This document shows positions 26,210-34,091 of a stretch of DNA of 34,091 nt, in pieces. How positions within the stretch are numbered: the stretch's first letter is position 1; each line of letters starts with the position of its first letter. Source of the DNA: Burkholderiales bacterium (GTDB lineage Bacteria > Pseudomonadota > Gammaproteobacteria > Burkholderiales > Burkholderiaceae_C); NCBI GenBank assembly GCA_016213205.1, contig JACRAZ010000031.1:1-34091 (forward strand), read 5' to 3'. The translations under genes were made by a program, and so were the position numbers. The notes under the pieces are model-generated. The model was given only the letters and a program-made list of their open reading frames with translations, was not told where the DNA came from and made no database searches.

Positions 26210-28606
26210 ATGAAATCGCTGGATGTAAAGCTGCTGCGCGACCTGCGCGCGATGTGGAGCCAGGCGCTCACCATCGCGCTGGTGGTGGCCAGCGGCATGG
26301 GGGGCTTTCTCACCAGCCTGTCGGCGGTGGATTCGCTGGCCGCCGCACGCGACATCTTTTATGCCGAGGGCCGCTTCGGCGAGGTGTTCGCCACCGTCAA
26401 GCGCGCGCCGCTGGCGCTGGCCGAGCAGCTGCGCGCCGTGCCCGGCGTGGCCGATGTGCAGCCCACGATCGAGCACCTGGTGCGCATCCAGATCGACGGC
26501 AGCACCGACCCCGTGCTCGGCCAGCTCATCGGCATCGACCGCCTGCAGCCGCCGCGGCTGAACCAGGTCACGGTGGCGGCCGGCCGCGGCCTGTTCGACA
26601 GCGGGGGCGCGGTGCGTGATGGCGCGGGCCAGGGCGCCATCGATGCGCTGGTGAGCAAGGGCTTCGCGCAGATGCGCGGCCTGAAACCCGGCGATTCGGT
26701 GGGCGCGCTGGTCAACGGCCGCCACCGGCGGCTGCACATCGTGGGCATCGCGCTGTCGCCCGAGTTCGTGTTCGCCGGGCTCTGGGGCATGCCGGACCAG
26801 CGCGGCTTCGGCATCTTCTGGGTCGACCAGCAGGTGCTGGCCGCGGCCTACGACATGCAGGGCGCGTTCAACACCATCGCGTTCCGGCTGGCGCCGCCGG
26901 CCGCGCGCACGGTGTCCGAAGCGGCGGTGATCGACGCGCTGGCCCAGCCGCTGGCGCGCTACGGCGGCGCCACGCCGCGCGGCCGGGTGGACCAGACCTC
27001 GCACGCGATGCTGGACAACGAGATCAAGGAACAGCGCGTGCTGGGCAGCGTGCTGCCCAGCATCTTCCTGGGCGTGGCGGCCTTCCTGCTGAACGTGGTG
27101 GTCTCGCGCCTGGTGGCCACCCAGCGCGAGCAGATCGCCGCGCTCAAGGCCCTGGGCTACACCAACCGCAGCATCGCCGCGCACTACCTGAAGATGGTGC
27201 TGGCCATCGTGGTGGTGGGCCTGGTGCTGGGCACCGCGCTGGGCGATTGGCTGGGCGCGGCCTTCATCGGCCTGTATGCCGAGGTGTTCCACTTTCCGCG
27301 CTTTGCGCACCGCATGGACCCGCAGCTGGTGCTGGTGGCCGGCGGCATCACGCTGGTGACGGCGGTGCTGGGCACGCTGTCGGCCATCCTGGCCACGGTG
27401 CGGCTGACACCGGCCGAGGCCATGCGCCCGCCGGCACCGGGCCACTACCGCCGCACGCTGGCCGAGCGGCTGGGATTCACCCGGCTGAGCCCGGCGCTGC
27501 GCATGATCCTGCGCAACATGGAGCGCAAGCCGCTGCGCACCGGCCTGTCCATCGGCGGCGTGGCGGCGGCGGTGGCCATCGTGGTGATGGGCAACTTCTT
27601 CCGCGATGCGATCGACGTGATCGTGGACACCACCTTCACGCTGGGCATGCGCAGCGACGTGTCGGTCTGGCTCACCGAGCCGGCCGACAACGGCGTGGCG
27701 CTGCAGCTCGCGCGGCTGCCGGGCGTGCTGGCGATCGAATCGCTGCGCGACGTGCCGGTCACGATCGTCAACGACCAGCGCCGCCAGCGCACGATGATCC
27801 GTGGCGGCGAGGTGCACAGCGCGCTCTACCGCACGATGGACGTGGACGGCGCGCAGACCGAGCCGCGTGGCGACGGCCTCTACCTCACCGACCGCCTGGC
27901 CGACAAGCTGGGGCTGCGCATCGGCGACGCGGTGCGGGTGGAGGTGGAGCAGGGCCGGCGCCGCGAGCTGACGCTCACCTTGGACGGCACGGTGCGCGAG
28001 ATGATGGGCCTGAACGCCTACATGAACCGCCGGGCGCTGAACCGTGCGCTGGGCGAGGGCGACGTGGCCACCGGCTTCGTGCTGGCGCTCGAGCGCGGCA
28101 GCGAGCAGCGCTTCCTGGCCGCCACGCAGCAGCTGCCACGCGCGGCCGGCGCCTTCAGCAAGGCCACGATGCTGCGCAACATGCAGGAGATGACGGCGCG
28201 CAACATCCTGATCATGAGCAGCGTGCTGACGGCCTTTGCCAGCGTCATCGCGGTGGGCGTGGTCTACAACAACGCACGCATCGCGCTGGCCGAGCGGGCC
28301 TGGGAGCTGGCCAGCCTGCGCGTGCTGGGCTTCACCCGCGGCGAGGTGGCCGGCCTGCTGCTGGGCGAGATGGCGCTGAGCATCGCCGTGGCGCTGCCGC
28401 TGGGCATGCTGCTGGGCTGGGGCCTGGTGCACCTGATCGCCGACCTGCTGAAATCCGACCAGTTCTTCTTCCCCGTGGTGATCCAGCCACGCACCTACGC
28501 ACTGGCCGCGCTGGCCGTGCTGGCCGCGGCGGCCGGCAGCGCGTGGATCGTGCGCCGCCGCATCGACCGGCTCGACATGGTCTCGGCCCTCAAGACGCGC
28601 GAATGA
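26210..28606 (+). CDS. ABC exporter permease with two FtsX-type domains
   Basis: 798-residue inner-membrane protein. N-terminal span (SQALTIALVVASGMGGFLTSL, about 17-37), a large periplasmic domain (about 40-270), then three spans of the first FtsX block (LPSIFLGVAAFLLNVVVSRLVATQREQIAALKALGYT at about 279-315, and two more to about 400). A second unit repeats this: LRTGLSIGGVAAAVAIVVMG, a second periplasmic domain, and a final FtsX block (VYNNARIALAERAWELASLRVLGFTRGEV). Each block carries the ALKALG / SLRVLG coupling motif. This tandem architecture matches the YtrF/SalY-like macrolide or lipoprotein-type exporters. The ATG at 26210 is used; a GTG 18 bases upstream is possible. The adaptor gene begins 21 bases after the stop. 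Confidence 0.92.
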   Translation: MKSLDVKLLRDLRAMWSQALTIALVVASGMGGFLTSLSAVDSLAAARDIFYAEGRFGEVFATVKRAPLALAEQLRAVPGVADVQPTIEHLVRIQIDGSTDPVLGQLIGIDRLQPPRLNQVTVAAGRGLFDSGGAVRDGAGQGAIDALVSKGFAQMRGLKPGDSVGALVNGRHRRLHIVGIALSPEFVFAGLWGMPDQRGFGIFWVDQQVLAAAYDMQGAFNTIAFRLAPPAARTVSEAAVIDALAQPLARYGGATPRGRVDQTSHAMLDNEIKEQRVLGSVLPSIFLGVAAFLLNVVVSRLVATQREQIAALKALGYTNRSIAAHYLKMVLAIVVVGLVLGTALGDWLGAAFIGLYAEVFHFPRFAHRMDPQLVLVAGGITLVTAVLGTLSAILATVRLTPAEAMRPPAPGHYRRTLAERLGFTRLSPALRMILRNMERKPLRTGLSIGGVAAAVAIVVMGNFFRDAIDVIVDTTFTLGMRSDVSVWLTEPADNGVALQLARLPGVLAIESLRDVPVTIVNDQRRQRTMIRGGEVHSALYRTMDVDGAQTEPRGDGLYLTDRLADKLGLRIGDAVRVEVEQGRRRELTLTLDGTVREMMGLNAYMNRRALNRALGEGDVATGFVLALERGSEQRFLAATQQLPRAAGAFSKATMLRNMQEMTARNILIMSSVLTAFASVIAVGVVYNNARIALAERAWELASLRVLGFTRGEVAGLLLGEMALSIAVALPLGMLLGWGLVHLIADLLKSDQFFFPVVIQPRTYALAALAVLAAAAGSAWIVRRRIDRLDMVSALKTRE

Positions 28607-28627
28607 CGACCCGGGAGTGACATCCGC

Positions 28628-29836
28628 ATGAACCGAAAGACATTGCTGATCGTGGGCGGCGCTTCCGTGGCCGCCCTGGCGCTGCTGGCCTGGGCCTTTG
28701 CGCCGCGGCCGCTGGCGGTGGAGGTGGCGCGCGCGAGCGCCGGCCCCTACGAGCAATCCATCGTCGAGGACGGCAAGACCCGGCTGCGCGAGCGTTTTGC
28801 CGTCACCGCGCCGCTGGCCGGCCGGCTGGCGCGCATCACCCTGCGCGAGGGCGATGCGGTGGCCGCCGGCGCCGTGGTCGCCACGCTCACGCCGGTGCTC
28901 ACGCCGCTGCTGGACGAGCGCAGCCAGCGCGAGCAGACCGCCCGCGCCGAAGGCGCCCAGGCCGGCGTGCAGCGCGCCGAGGCGGGCGTGGAGCGCGCGC
29001 GCGTGGCGCTGGAGCAGGCCCGCAACGAGCTCAGGCGCAGCGAGCAGCTCAGCAGCCAGGGCTTCATCGGCCCGGCCAAGCTCGACACCGACCGCCTGGT
29101 GCTGCAGGCCGCGCAGAAGGAGCTGGAAGCGGCGGTGCAGGCGCGCCACATCGCCGAGCACGAGCGCGAGACCACGCGCGCGGCCTTGCTGGCGGTGCGC
29201 AGCACCGGCGCCGGCGGGGGGGCGGCCTTCCCGGTGCGCGCGCCCATCAGCGGCCGCGTGCTGCGGGTGCACCAGGCCAGCGAGACCACGGTGGCGCTGG
29301 GCACCCCGCTGCTGGAGATCGGCGACACCACGCAACTCGAGGTGCTGGCCGAGCTGCTGACCACCGATGCGCTGCAGGCCCCGCCCGGCGCGCCGGTGCG
29401 CATCGAGCGCTGGGGCGGCCCCGGCGTGCTGGAGGGCCGGGTGCGCCGCGTGGAGCCGGCCGCCTTCACCAAGGTGTCGGCGCTGGGCGTGGAGGAGCAG
29501 CGCGTGAACGTGCTGATCGATCTGAGCAGCCCGCCCTCGGCCTGGGCCGCGCTGGGCGACGGCTACCGCGTGGGGGTGCGCATCATCACGCTGGCCAAGG
29601 CCCGGGTGCTGAAGGTGCCAGTGAGTGCGGTGTTCCCGCGCGCCGGTGGCGGGCACGCGGTGTTCGCCCTCGAAGGCGGCCGCGCCAGGCTGAAGGCGGT
29701 GGAACTGGGCGGGCGCAACGGCAGCGATGCGTGGGTGAGTGCCGGCCTGGCCGAAGGTGCCGAGGTGATCGTCTACCCGCCGGCCGAGCTGGCCGACGGG
29801 GCCCGCGTGAAGGCACGCAGCGTGCCGGTGAAGTGA
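28628..29836 (+). CDS. HlyD/MacA-type membrane fusion (adaptor) protein
   Basis: 402 residues. One N-terminal membrane anchor (about 5-25, LLIVGGASVAALALLAWAF) is followed by a biotinyl-lipoyl half (YEQSIVEDGKTRLRERF, GRLARITLREGDAV), a coiled-coil hairpin (about 97-190, Glu/Gln/Ala/Arg-rich), the second lipoyl half (VRAPISGRVLRVHQASETTVALGTPLLEIGD, about 203-233) and a beta-barrel (about 235-320). It links the inner-membrane permease to an outer-membrane channel, which is not encoded here. GGGAG lies about 13 bases before the ATG, and only 21 bases separate it from the permease gene, so they are one unit. With the ATPase and permease it makes a MacAB-like tripartite exporter. Last gene of the cluster, convergent with the pectinesterase gene. 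Confidence 0.92.
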   Translation: MNRKTLLIVGGASVAALALLAWAFAPRPLAVEVARASAGPYEQSIVEDGKTRLRERFAVTAPLAGRLARITLREGDAVAAGAVVATLTPVLTPLLDERSQREQTARAEGAQAGVQRAEAGVERARVALEQARNELRRSEQLSSQGFIGPAKLDTDRLVLQAAQKELEAAVQARHIAEHERETTRAALLAVRSTGAGGGAAFPVRAPISGRVLRVHQASETTVALGTPLLEIGDTTQLEVLAELLTTDALQAPPGAPVRIERWGGPGVLEGRVRRVEPAAFTKVSALGVEEQRVNVLIDLSSPPSAWAALGDGYRVGVRIITLAKARVLKVPVSAVFPRAGGGHAVFALEGGRARLKAVELGGRNGSDAWVSAGLAEGAEVIVYPPAELADGARVKARSVPVK

Positions 29837-29858
29837 GGCGGCCCCACCGGGCGGCGCC

Positions 29859-31349
29859 TCACTCGACCACCGGTGTCCAGCCGCCCAGCACGAAGGCCGG
29901 GCGCCGGTAGTTGGCGATCGTTTCGGCGTCGTGTTCCAGCGTCAGGCGCCGCGCCACCGGGTGGCGCTGCGACAGGTCCAGCGGCCGGCCGTCGCGGTCC
30001 ATCGTGTTGTATTCCCAGAAGCGCACCTTCGAGGCGTCGAAGCCCGGCGGCGCCTCGATCGGGCCCCAGCCCTCGGGCGCGATGCCGTCGGTGCGGGTGT
30101 CGATCAGCACCATCTCCGCATGCGGGAAGTTGGTGGCCGTGGCCACCGCCGAGGTGTTGCGCGGCAGCCGGGCCAGCACCGCCCGCACCTTGCGGCCGGG
30201 GTCGGTGGCGCTCACCGTCCAGGGCAGGGGCTGGTCCAGCGCCACCAGCGTGCACTCGACGAACACGTTGCCATGGCTGCCCTCGGGCGTGCGGGTCCAG
30301 GTGAAGGGGCCGATGGAGCGCACCTCGGTGCGCAGGAAGTACGCGGCCGCGTAGCCCAGCACCGTGTCGCCATGGCCGGTGAGCAGGCTGTCCACCACGT
30401 ACAGCGTGCCGTAGGTGGTGAGCGCGTCACCCGAGCCGTGCAGCGACATGCGGTCGAGCACGATGCGCTGGCCGCGTGTCATCAGCGCCTCAGCCTGGCC
30501 GATGGCGTGGTTGGTGATCGTGAAGGTGCTGAGCTGGATGTCGCTGCCGTCGACGATCGAGAACGCCCAGCGGTTGCGCGGGTTGAACGCGCTGTTGTTG
30601 GCATAGCCCACCTGCACGCCGTCGCGGCTTTCGCCGCGCAGGACCAGGTTGGACTTCTTGTTCAGCGAGACCAGCTCCTCGTAGCGGCCGTTGCGGATGA
30701 AGATGGTCACCCGCTGCGGCGGCCGCTCGGGCACGAAATCGATCGCGCCCTGCACGGTGCTGAAATCGCCGCTGCCGTCGGCGGCCACCACCAGCCGTGT
30801 GCTGCCGGGCGGCGGTGGTGCGGCGCGGGTGCTGAAGGTCCAGGGCGCATCGTCGCCAATGCCTGCAAAGCTGCCATCGGCGGCCTGCAGCACGCCGGGC
30901 TCGAGGGTGACGCGGTAGCGCCGGCCATGCGCCAGCGCGCCGTTGTGCGGCGTGATGGTGGCCGTGTTGCCGCGCACGATGACGGGCCGGAAGTGGAAAT
31001 CGCGGCCGCCGATGCGGTTGACCTGGAAGGCCCCGGCGGCGGCCGAGGCCGGCCGGCCCAGCGTGCCTTCGGGCGCGCGGCCGGTGGGGTTGGGCGAGCT
31101 CGGGATGGCCAGGTCCAACGTGTCCACCACCTGGCCGCTGGCAGCGTCGACGATGCGGATGCGGCCCCGCGTGCCCACCGTGGGCGGCGCCGCGAAACTG
31201 AGCTTGAGCTGGGTGTCGGGCGGGACATCGGTGGCGCCCTCGGCCGGGCTGCGCGCGGCGCCGGTGGCCTGGGCCGTGGCCGGTGGCACGGCGGTGGCCA
31301 GGAGCAGGGCCAGGGCCAGGGCAGCCCCGGGCAGGCGGTGCAACAACAT
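29859..31349 (-). CDS. Exported pectinesterase-family protein with N-terminal Ig-like domain
   Basis: 496 residues. A signal peptide covers 1-27 (ALALALLLATAVPPATAQA). Residues of about 30-175 look like a bacterial Ig-like domain (SPAEGATDVPPDTQLKLSF ... WTFSTR). From about 186 the carbohydrate esterase 8 beta-helix begins (LVVAADGSGDFSTVQGAIDFVP). The usual catalytic positions are altered but traceable: Q285 (IGQAEAL), D308 (HGSGDAL) and D328 (GHGDTVLGYAAAYF). The family demethylates pectin or related esters; the altered motifs make the substrate uncertain. Start at 31349 (MLLHRLPG), where the signal peptide begins; an upstream in-frame ATG at 31451 would cross a terminator-like palindrome. 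Last codons are 22 bases from the convergent adaptor gene. The neighbour upstream on the same strand is the PEP-CTERM protein. Confidence 0.85.
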   Translation of the reverse strand: MLLHRLPGAALALALLLATAVPPATAQATGAARSPAEGATDVPPDTQLKLSFAAPPTVGTRGRIRIVDAASGQVVDTLDLAIPSSPNPTGRAPEGTLGRPASAAAGAFQVNRIGGRDFHFRPVIVRGNTATITPHNGALAHGRRYRVTLEPGVLQAADGSFAGIGDDAPWTFSTRAAPPPPGSTRLVVAADGSGDFSTVQGAIDFVPERPPQRVTIFIRNGRYEELVSLNKKSNLVLRGESRDGVQVGYANNSAFNPRNRWAFSIVDGSDIQLSTFTITNHAIGQAEALMTRGQRIVLDRMSLHGSGDALTTYGTLYVVDSLLTGHGDTVLGYAAAYFLRTEVRSIGPFTWTRTPEGSHGNVFVECTLVALDQPLPWTVSATDPGRKVRAVLARLPRNTSAVATATNFPHAEMVLIDTRTDGIAPEGWGPIEAPPGFDASKVRFWEYNTMDRDGRPLDLSQRHPVARRLTLEHDAETIANYRRPAFVLGGWTPVVE

Positions 31350-31420
31350 CGGCGGGCGGGCCTCAGGTGGGAGCGGGCCGCCAGCGTAACGCCGAAGATC
31401 GGCGGCTGCCCGCTGGGAAA

Positions 31421-31440
31421 CCCACCCCGGCCGGGGTGGG
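31421..31440 (-). terminator. Probable terminator of the PEP-CTERM gene
   Basis: A 20-base perfect palindrome (CCCACCCCGGCCGGGGTGGG) lies 35 bases past the PEP-CTERM gene stop codon on the minus strand and is followed in that direction by TTTCCC. A stem of 8-10 GC-rich pairs plus a short T-run is the best intrinsic terminator candidate in the window. A smaller hairpin (31390-31404, CGCCGA/TCGGCG) follows before the pectinesterase start. Confidence 0.55.
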
Positions 31441-31475
31441 CCCGATGTCACCCAGCCGCCGGGACGGGGCCTGGA

Positions 31476-32342
31476 TCAGCCGCGCGCCGACCTGCGGCGC
31501 AGGCCGAACAGGCCCAGCAGGCCCAGCGCCGCCAGCGACAGCGCGCCCGGCTCGGGCACGTTGATCGAGGTATCGTTGGCCAGCTTCCAGGACAGGATGT
31601 CCTGGTTCTCGTAGCCCGAACCCGTGCCGCCGGTGAAGCCGACGAAGGCGTCGTTCGTGCCCAGCGTGGCGGCGATGTCGATCGCGTAGTTGGTGATCAG
31701 GTGCTGCACGGCGTTGGCGCCGTCCTGCAGGAACACGTTCAGCAGCGCGCCGTCGTAGTTGATGGTGGCGGTCCAGACATGGCCGTTGGACATGCAGCCG
31801 GTGGCCAGGTAGGAGTTGCCGCTGAAGGTGCAGTTGGCCACGCCGTAGGGGTTGGCGGTGGCCGAATTCATCAGCGCGCCATTGACGTCCACCGCCACGT
31901 GGTTGCTGCTGAGGTCCGAGCCGCCGTTGTTGTAGGTGTCGAACTCGATCGCCACGCTGTTGGCCACGCCCTGGTAGCCAAGCCCGCCACCCGCCAAGCC
32001 GAGGCCGGTCGGGTTCTGGGCCAGCACGAAGGTGATGCCGTCGGCCGGCGCGATGCCGCCGGTGTTGGTCATGCGGAACTGGAAGGTGGTGCTGAACGTG
32101 GCACCGGAGCCCAGCGTGATGGCCGTGGTGCTGTAGCCGGCGCCGGACTGAAACGCCGACGCAGGCGTGACGCGCAGGGCCGTGCCCGACACGGCGGTGT
32201 TGCCCACGCAGGTGAGCGTGGTGCCGCAGGCGCCTGCGAAGCTGCTGTAGTCGAGCACCACACCGGCCTGGGCCGGCGCACACAGGGCCAGCGCCGCCAG
32301 CGAAACGGCGGCGGCAAGACGCGACAAGGGCGTGAAGTTCAT
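31476..32342 (-). CDS. Exported L-type lectin-like protein with PEP-CTERM sorting signal
   Basis: 288 residues. A signal peptide covers about 1-26 (AAAVSLAALALCAPAQA). The middle resembles a legume (L-type) lectin domain: FQFRMTNTGGIAPADGITFVLAQ (about 87-109) and VAIEFDTYNNGG (about 129-140). At the C-terminus VPEPGALSLAALGLLGLFGLRRR has the VPEP motif, one hydrophobic span and a basic tail: the PEP-CTERM signal recognised by exosortase. Such proteins are processed and exported to the surface or matrix, often with exopolysaccharide; lectin-like binding of glycans fits. The exosortase and EPS genes are not in this window. GAGGA precedes the ATG at 32342. A sigma-54-type promoter lies upstream, as known for PEP-CTERM genes under PrsK/PrsR control. 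Confidence 0.92.
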   Translation of the reverse strand: MNFTPLSRLAAAVSLAALALCAPAQAGVVLDYSSFAGACGTTLTCVGNTAVSGTALRVTPASAFQSGAGYSTTAITLGSGATFSTTFQFRMTNTGGIAPADGITFVLAQNPTGLGLAGGGLGYQGVANSVAIEFDTYNNGGSDLSSNHVAVDVNGALMNSATANPYGVANCTFSGNSYLATGCMSNGHVWTATINYDGALLNVFLQDGANAVQHLITNYAIDIAATLGTNDAFVGFTGGTGSGYENQDILSWKLANDTSINVPEPGALSLAALGLLGLFGLRRRSARG

Positions 32343-32410
32343 GGGGGAAATCCTCGGTGGGCTGTTGGCGGCAGATGCCGGGCCGCGTGCGCGGCACTGT
32401 GGCCGGCGAA

Positions 32411-32426
32411 AGCAAACAACGCGCCA
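32411..32426 (-). promoter_or_regulatory. Sigma-54 (RpoN) promoter of the PEP-CTERM gene
   Basis: Read on the minus strand, 32426 to 32411 is TGGCGCGTTGTTTGCT. Against the consensus TGGCACG-N4-TTGCW only one base differs (G for A at the fifth position), and the -24 GG / -12 GC spacing is exact. Transcription would start near 32400, leaving a 5' leader of about 58 bases. RpoN control of PEP-CTERM genes through PrsK/PrsR is established in other betaproteobacteria. Confidence 0.7.
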
Positions 32427-32518
32427 TGAGTGGAACTTCGTTGCGTGGCAAGGACTTGGGGCCGATGACCTGGCGCGCTAGGGCCCATGTGTACAGTTTT
32501 CCGACAAGCCTGCAGGGC

Positions 32519-33325
32519 TCAGGCGCTGAGGATCCAGCCCTCCAGCGTGTCGATGCCCGCGGGCAGCCCCCAGTGCGGCCGGGTGCTCGCCCAGGCCGCC
32601 TGCAGCAGGCACAGCACCGCGTCCAGCGCATCGCCCGAGGCATCGTCCACCAGCGCCGCGTGTTGCGCATGGCCGAGCTTCAGGCGCAGGCCCAGCCGGG
32701 TGCGGCCCTGCTCCAGCGCCTCGACGAGGTCCTTGCGCGCGATCAGCCGCTCGGGGGTCTGCTTCGCCGGCGTGTCGCTCTTGTAGGAGCGATGGCCGAT
32801 CACTTCGCGCGCCAGCAGCCCGGGGTAGGCCTCCAGTGCCACGCGCGGCGCCTGCGCCGGTGTGGGCTCGTGGGCGGGGCAGTGGGCGCCGGCGGCCAGC
32901 AGCAGCGGCAGGCCGGCGTGCAGCATGTAGGCCACCGGCGGGTTCACCCACTTCATCGACGGGCTGGCGCCCGCCGGCCCGTCGCAGACGCGGTGCGCGA
33001 ACTTTGAACCCACGGGCCGGCCGGCGCAGAAACCGGCAAAGGTGCTGCGGATCGTCGGCCGGTCCAGCGCCGCGTAGTGCGTGATGCAGGCGCGCCAGCC
33101 GGGGGGCCAGGCCAGCTGCTGCACCAGTTCGCGGGGCAGGCCGAAGGGCAGGTCGAAGCCGCCGGTCCAGGCCGGCGTGGCCTGCAGCCAGGCGCCGAAG
33201 GCGGCCAGCGTCTCGAAGCGCTCGAAGCGCTGCAACTGCAGCACTGCGCCCCGCAACTGCCCTTGTGCGACGACGATCGGCTTGCGCCGTGTCGGTGCGC
33301 TGGAAAAATCCACGCCGATCAGCAT
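32519..33325 (-). CDS. DUF429 family protein
   Basis: 268 residues, cytoplasmic. It starts MLIGVDFSSAPTRRKPIVVA, the glycine/aspartate opening strand of the DUF429 family, whose fold resembles RNase H-like nucleases. Other family-like pieces are GGFDLPFGLPRELV (about 55-68, acidic residue D58), RVALEAYPGLLAREVIG (about 160-176, E164) and DDASGDALDAVLCLLQAAW near the end (D-rich helix). These acidic residues could bind a metal, but no activity is established for the family. The start is the ATG at 33325; 26 upstream in-frame codons are Arg/Pro-rich and unlikely. It is divergent from the BTAD regulator gene across 116 bases with an 11-base tandem repeat. Its stop is followed by a 176-base gap that carries the sigma-54 promoter of the PEP-CTERM gene. 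Confidence 0.85.
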   Translation of the reverse strand: MLIGVDFSSAPTRRKPIVVAQGQLRGAVLQLQRFERFETLAAFGAWLQATPAWTGGFDLPFGLPRELVQQLAWPPGWRACITHYAALDRPTIRSTFAGFCAGRPVGSKFAHRVCDGPAGASPSMKWVNPPVAYMLHAGLPLLLAAGAHCPAHEPTPAQAPRVALEAYPGLLAREVIGHRSYKSDTPAKQTPERLIARKDLVEALEQGRTRLGLRLKLGHAQHAALVDDASGDALDAVLCLLQAAWASTRPHWGLPAGIDTLEGWILSA

Positions 33326-33369
33326 GGGCCGATCATGGCAGGCTCGCCGGGTGGGCGGGCGGGCCGGGC

Positions 33370-33391
33370 GCGTGACGCCCGCGTGACGCCC
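33370..33391. promoter_or_regulatory. Tandem 11-base repeat upstream of the BTAD regulator
   Basis: GCGTGACGCCC occurs twice head-to-tail, and each copy contains the near-palindrome GCGT-G-ACGC. It lies in the divergent gap between the DUF429 gene (33325) and the regulator gene (33442). BTAD/SARP-type activators often bind direct repeats about one DNA turn apart (11 bases here), so an autoregulatory site is plausible. Confidence 0.45.
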
Positions 33392-33441
33392 CCCCGGCAC
33401 CATGCCGCCTGAGCCTGAACGATCGCAAGGAGTCTCCGCCC

Positions 33442-34091
33442 ATGGGCCACATCGAACTCCAGCTGCACGGTGCCGCCCTGCTGCGCCGCGCCGGCGAGCC
33501 AGCGCTGCCGCTGCGCGGGCGCGCCGCGCTGCTGGTGGCCCTGGTGGCGCTGGAGCCGGGGGTCAGCCGCGAGCGCGCGGCGCGGCTGCTGTGGCCCGAC
33601 GCCCCGCGCCCGCGGCACAACCTGCGCCAGCAGCTGCTGCGCTTCCGGCAGGCGCTGGGCGCCGGGCTGATCGAGGGCGACGAGCACCTGCGCCTGGGTG
33701 CCGATGTGCGGCTGGCGCCCGCGGCCCCCGGCGCCGAACTGCTGGCCGACGAGGCGCCGGGCGACGACGAGGCCAGCGGCTGGCTGCAGCACCAGCGCAC
33801 GGCGCTGGGCCGCGCCACCCAGGCGGCCGGCCAACAGGCGGTGGCCGATGCCGAGCGCAACGGCGACCTGGACGCCGCGCTGCAGGCCGCGTTGGCGCTG
33901 TGCGCCGCAGCCCCGCACGACGAGGCTTCGCTGGCCACGCTGATGCGGGTGCACTACCTGCGTGGCGAGGGCGCTGCCGGCCTGGGCGTGTACCGCGAGT
34001 TCGAGCGCCGGCTGCAGGCCTGGCCGGGCGCCCGGCCCGCCGCGGCCACGCTGGCGCTGGCGCAGGCGCTGCAGCGAGCCGAGGGCGCGGC
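33442..34091 (+). CDS. BTAD/SARP-like transcriptional regulator, N-terminal part only
   Basis: 216 codons are visible; the gene runs off the right edge. The start ATG at 33442 has a good ribosome-binding site (AAGGAG, nine bases upstream). Residues of about 1-95 resemble the winged-helix OmpR/SARP-type DNA-binding region (LRGRAALLVALVALEPGVSRERAARLLWPD, RHNLRQQLLRFRQAL). Residues of about 115-216 are the bacterial transcriptional activation domain (ALALCAAAPHDEASLATLMRVHYLRGEGAAGLGVYREFERRL), a TPR-like fold. In Proteobacteria such N-termini are often fused to large ATPase or adenylate-cyclase-like parts, which would lie outside. Function unknown; probably an activator of nearby genes. Divergent from the DUF429 gene. 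Confidence 0.85.
   Translation, partial: MGHIELQLHGAALLRRAGEPALPLRGRAALLVALVALEPGVSRERAARLLWPDAPRPRHNLRQQLLRFRQALGAGLIEGDEHLRLGADVRLAPAAPGAELLADEAPGDDEASGWLQHQRTALGRATQAAGQQAVADAERNGDLDAALQAALALCAAAPHDEASLATLMRVHYLRGEGAAGLGVYREFERRLQAWPGARPAAATLALAQALQRAEGA

Overview
The window is very GC-rich DNA with strong G/C preference at third codon positions. Nearly every real gene therefore has long open frames on the opposite strand, and these were not annotated. Gene content suggests an aerobic betaproteobacterium, most likely Burkholderiales of the Rubrivivax/Leptothrix/Ideonella type. The pointers are a PEP-CTERM exported protein with a sigma-54-like promoter, c-type cytochromes, orphan branched-chain amino acid and peptide substrate-binding proteins, a ligase-associated-type DEXH helicase, a CaiB/BaiF CoA-transferase and an acyl-CoA synthetase. 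This assignment is inference. I saw no tRNA, rRNA, CRISPR array, insertion sequence or phage gene, and no gene-free stretch longer than about 200 bases.

Layout. 1-2394 (minus): most of a MalT-like regulator that runs off the left edge before its HTH. 2498-5179 (minus): a likely four-gene unit of VOC protein, small anchored protein, diheme cytochrome c and monoheme cytochrome c. 5383-8518 (minus): a CaiB/BaiF CoA-transferase followed closely by a SulP anion transporter. 8613-10723 (minus): a soluble hybrid histidine kinase overlapping its single-domain response regulator. 10784-13688: two divergent orphan substrate-binding proteins sharing a control region with a duplicated palindrome. 13754-15022 (plus): a diguanylate cyclase whose PAS domain has the heme-ligand spacing of FixL. 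15068-19297 (minus): an acyl-CoA synthetase and an Lhr-type helicase. 19359-23708 (minus): three compactly arranged genes for a large exported protein, a protein with a possible caspase/CHAT-like His-Cys pair, and a small multi-pass membrane protein. 23877-29836 (plus): an ABC exporter (ATPase, FtsX-type permease, HlyD-type adaptor) with a serine hydrolase gene inside the cluster. 29859-33325 (minus): an exported pectinesterase-like protein, a lectin-like PEP-CTERM protein and a DUF429 protein. 33442-34091 (plus): the start of a BTAD/SARP-like regulator cut by the right edge.

How the genes work together. The window is a series of short independent units, not one pathway. The best candidate for an undescribed system is 19359-23708. 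A putative cysteine protease overlaps a small membrane protein by 4 bases and sits just downstream of a large secreted protein of unknown function, an arrangement that recalls protease-plus-membrane-effector modules. The second most interesting item is the possible oxygen-sensing diguanylate cyclase at 13754. The intergenic regions are rich in perfect palindromes, several of which look like operators.
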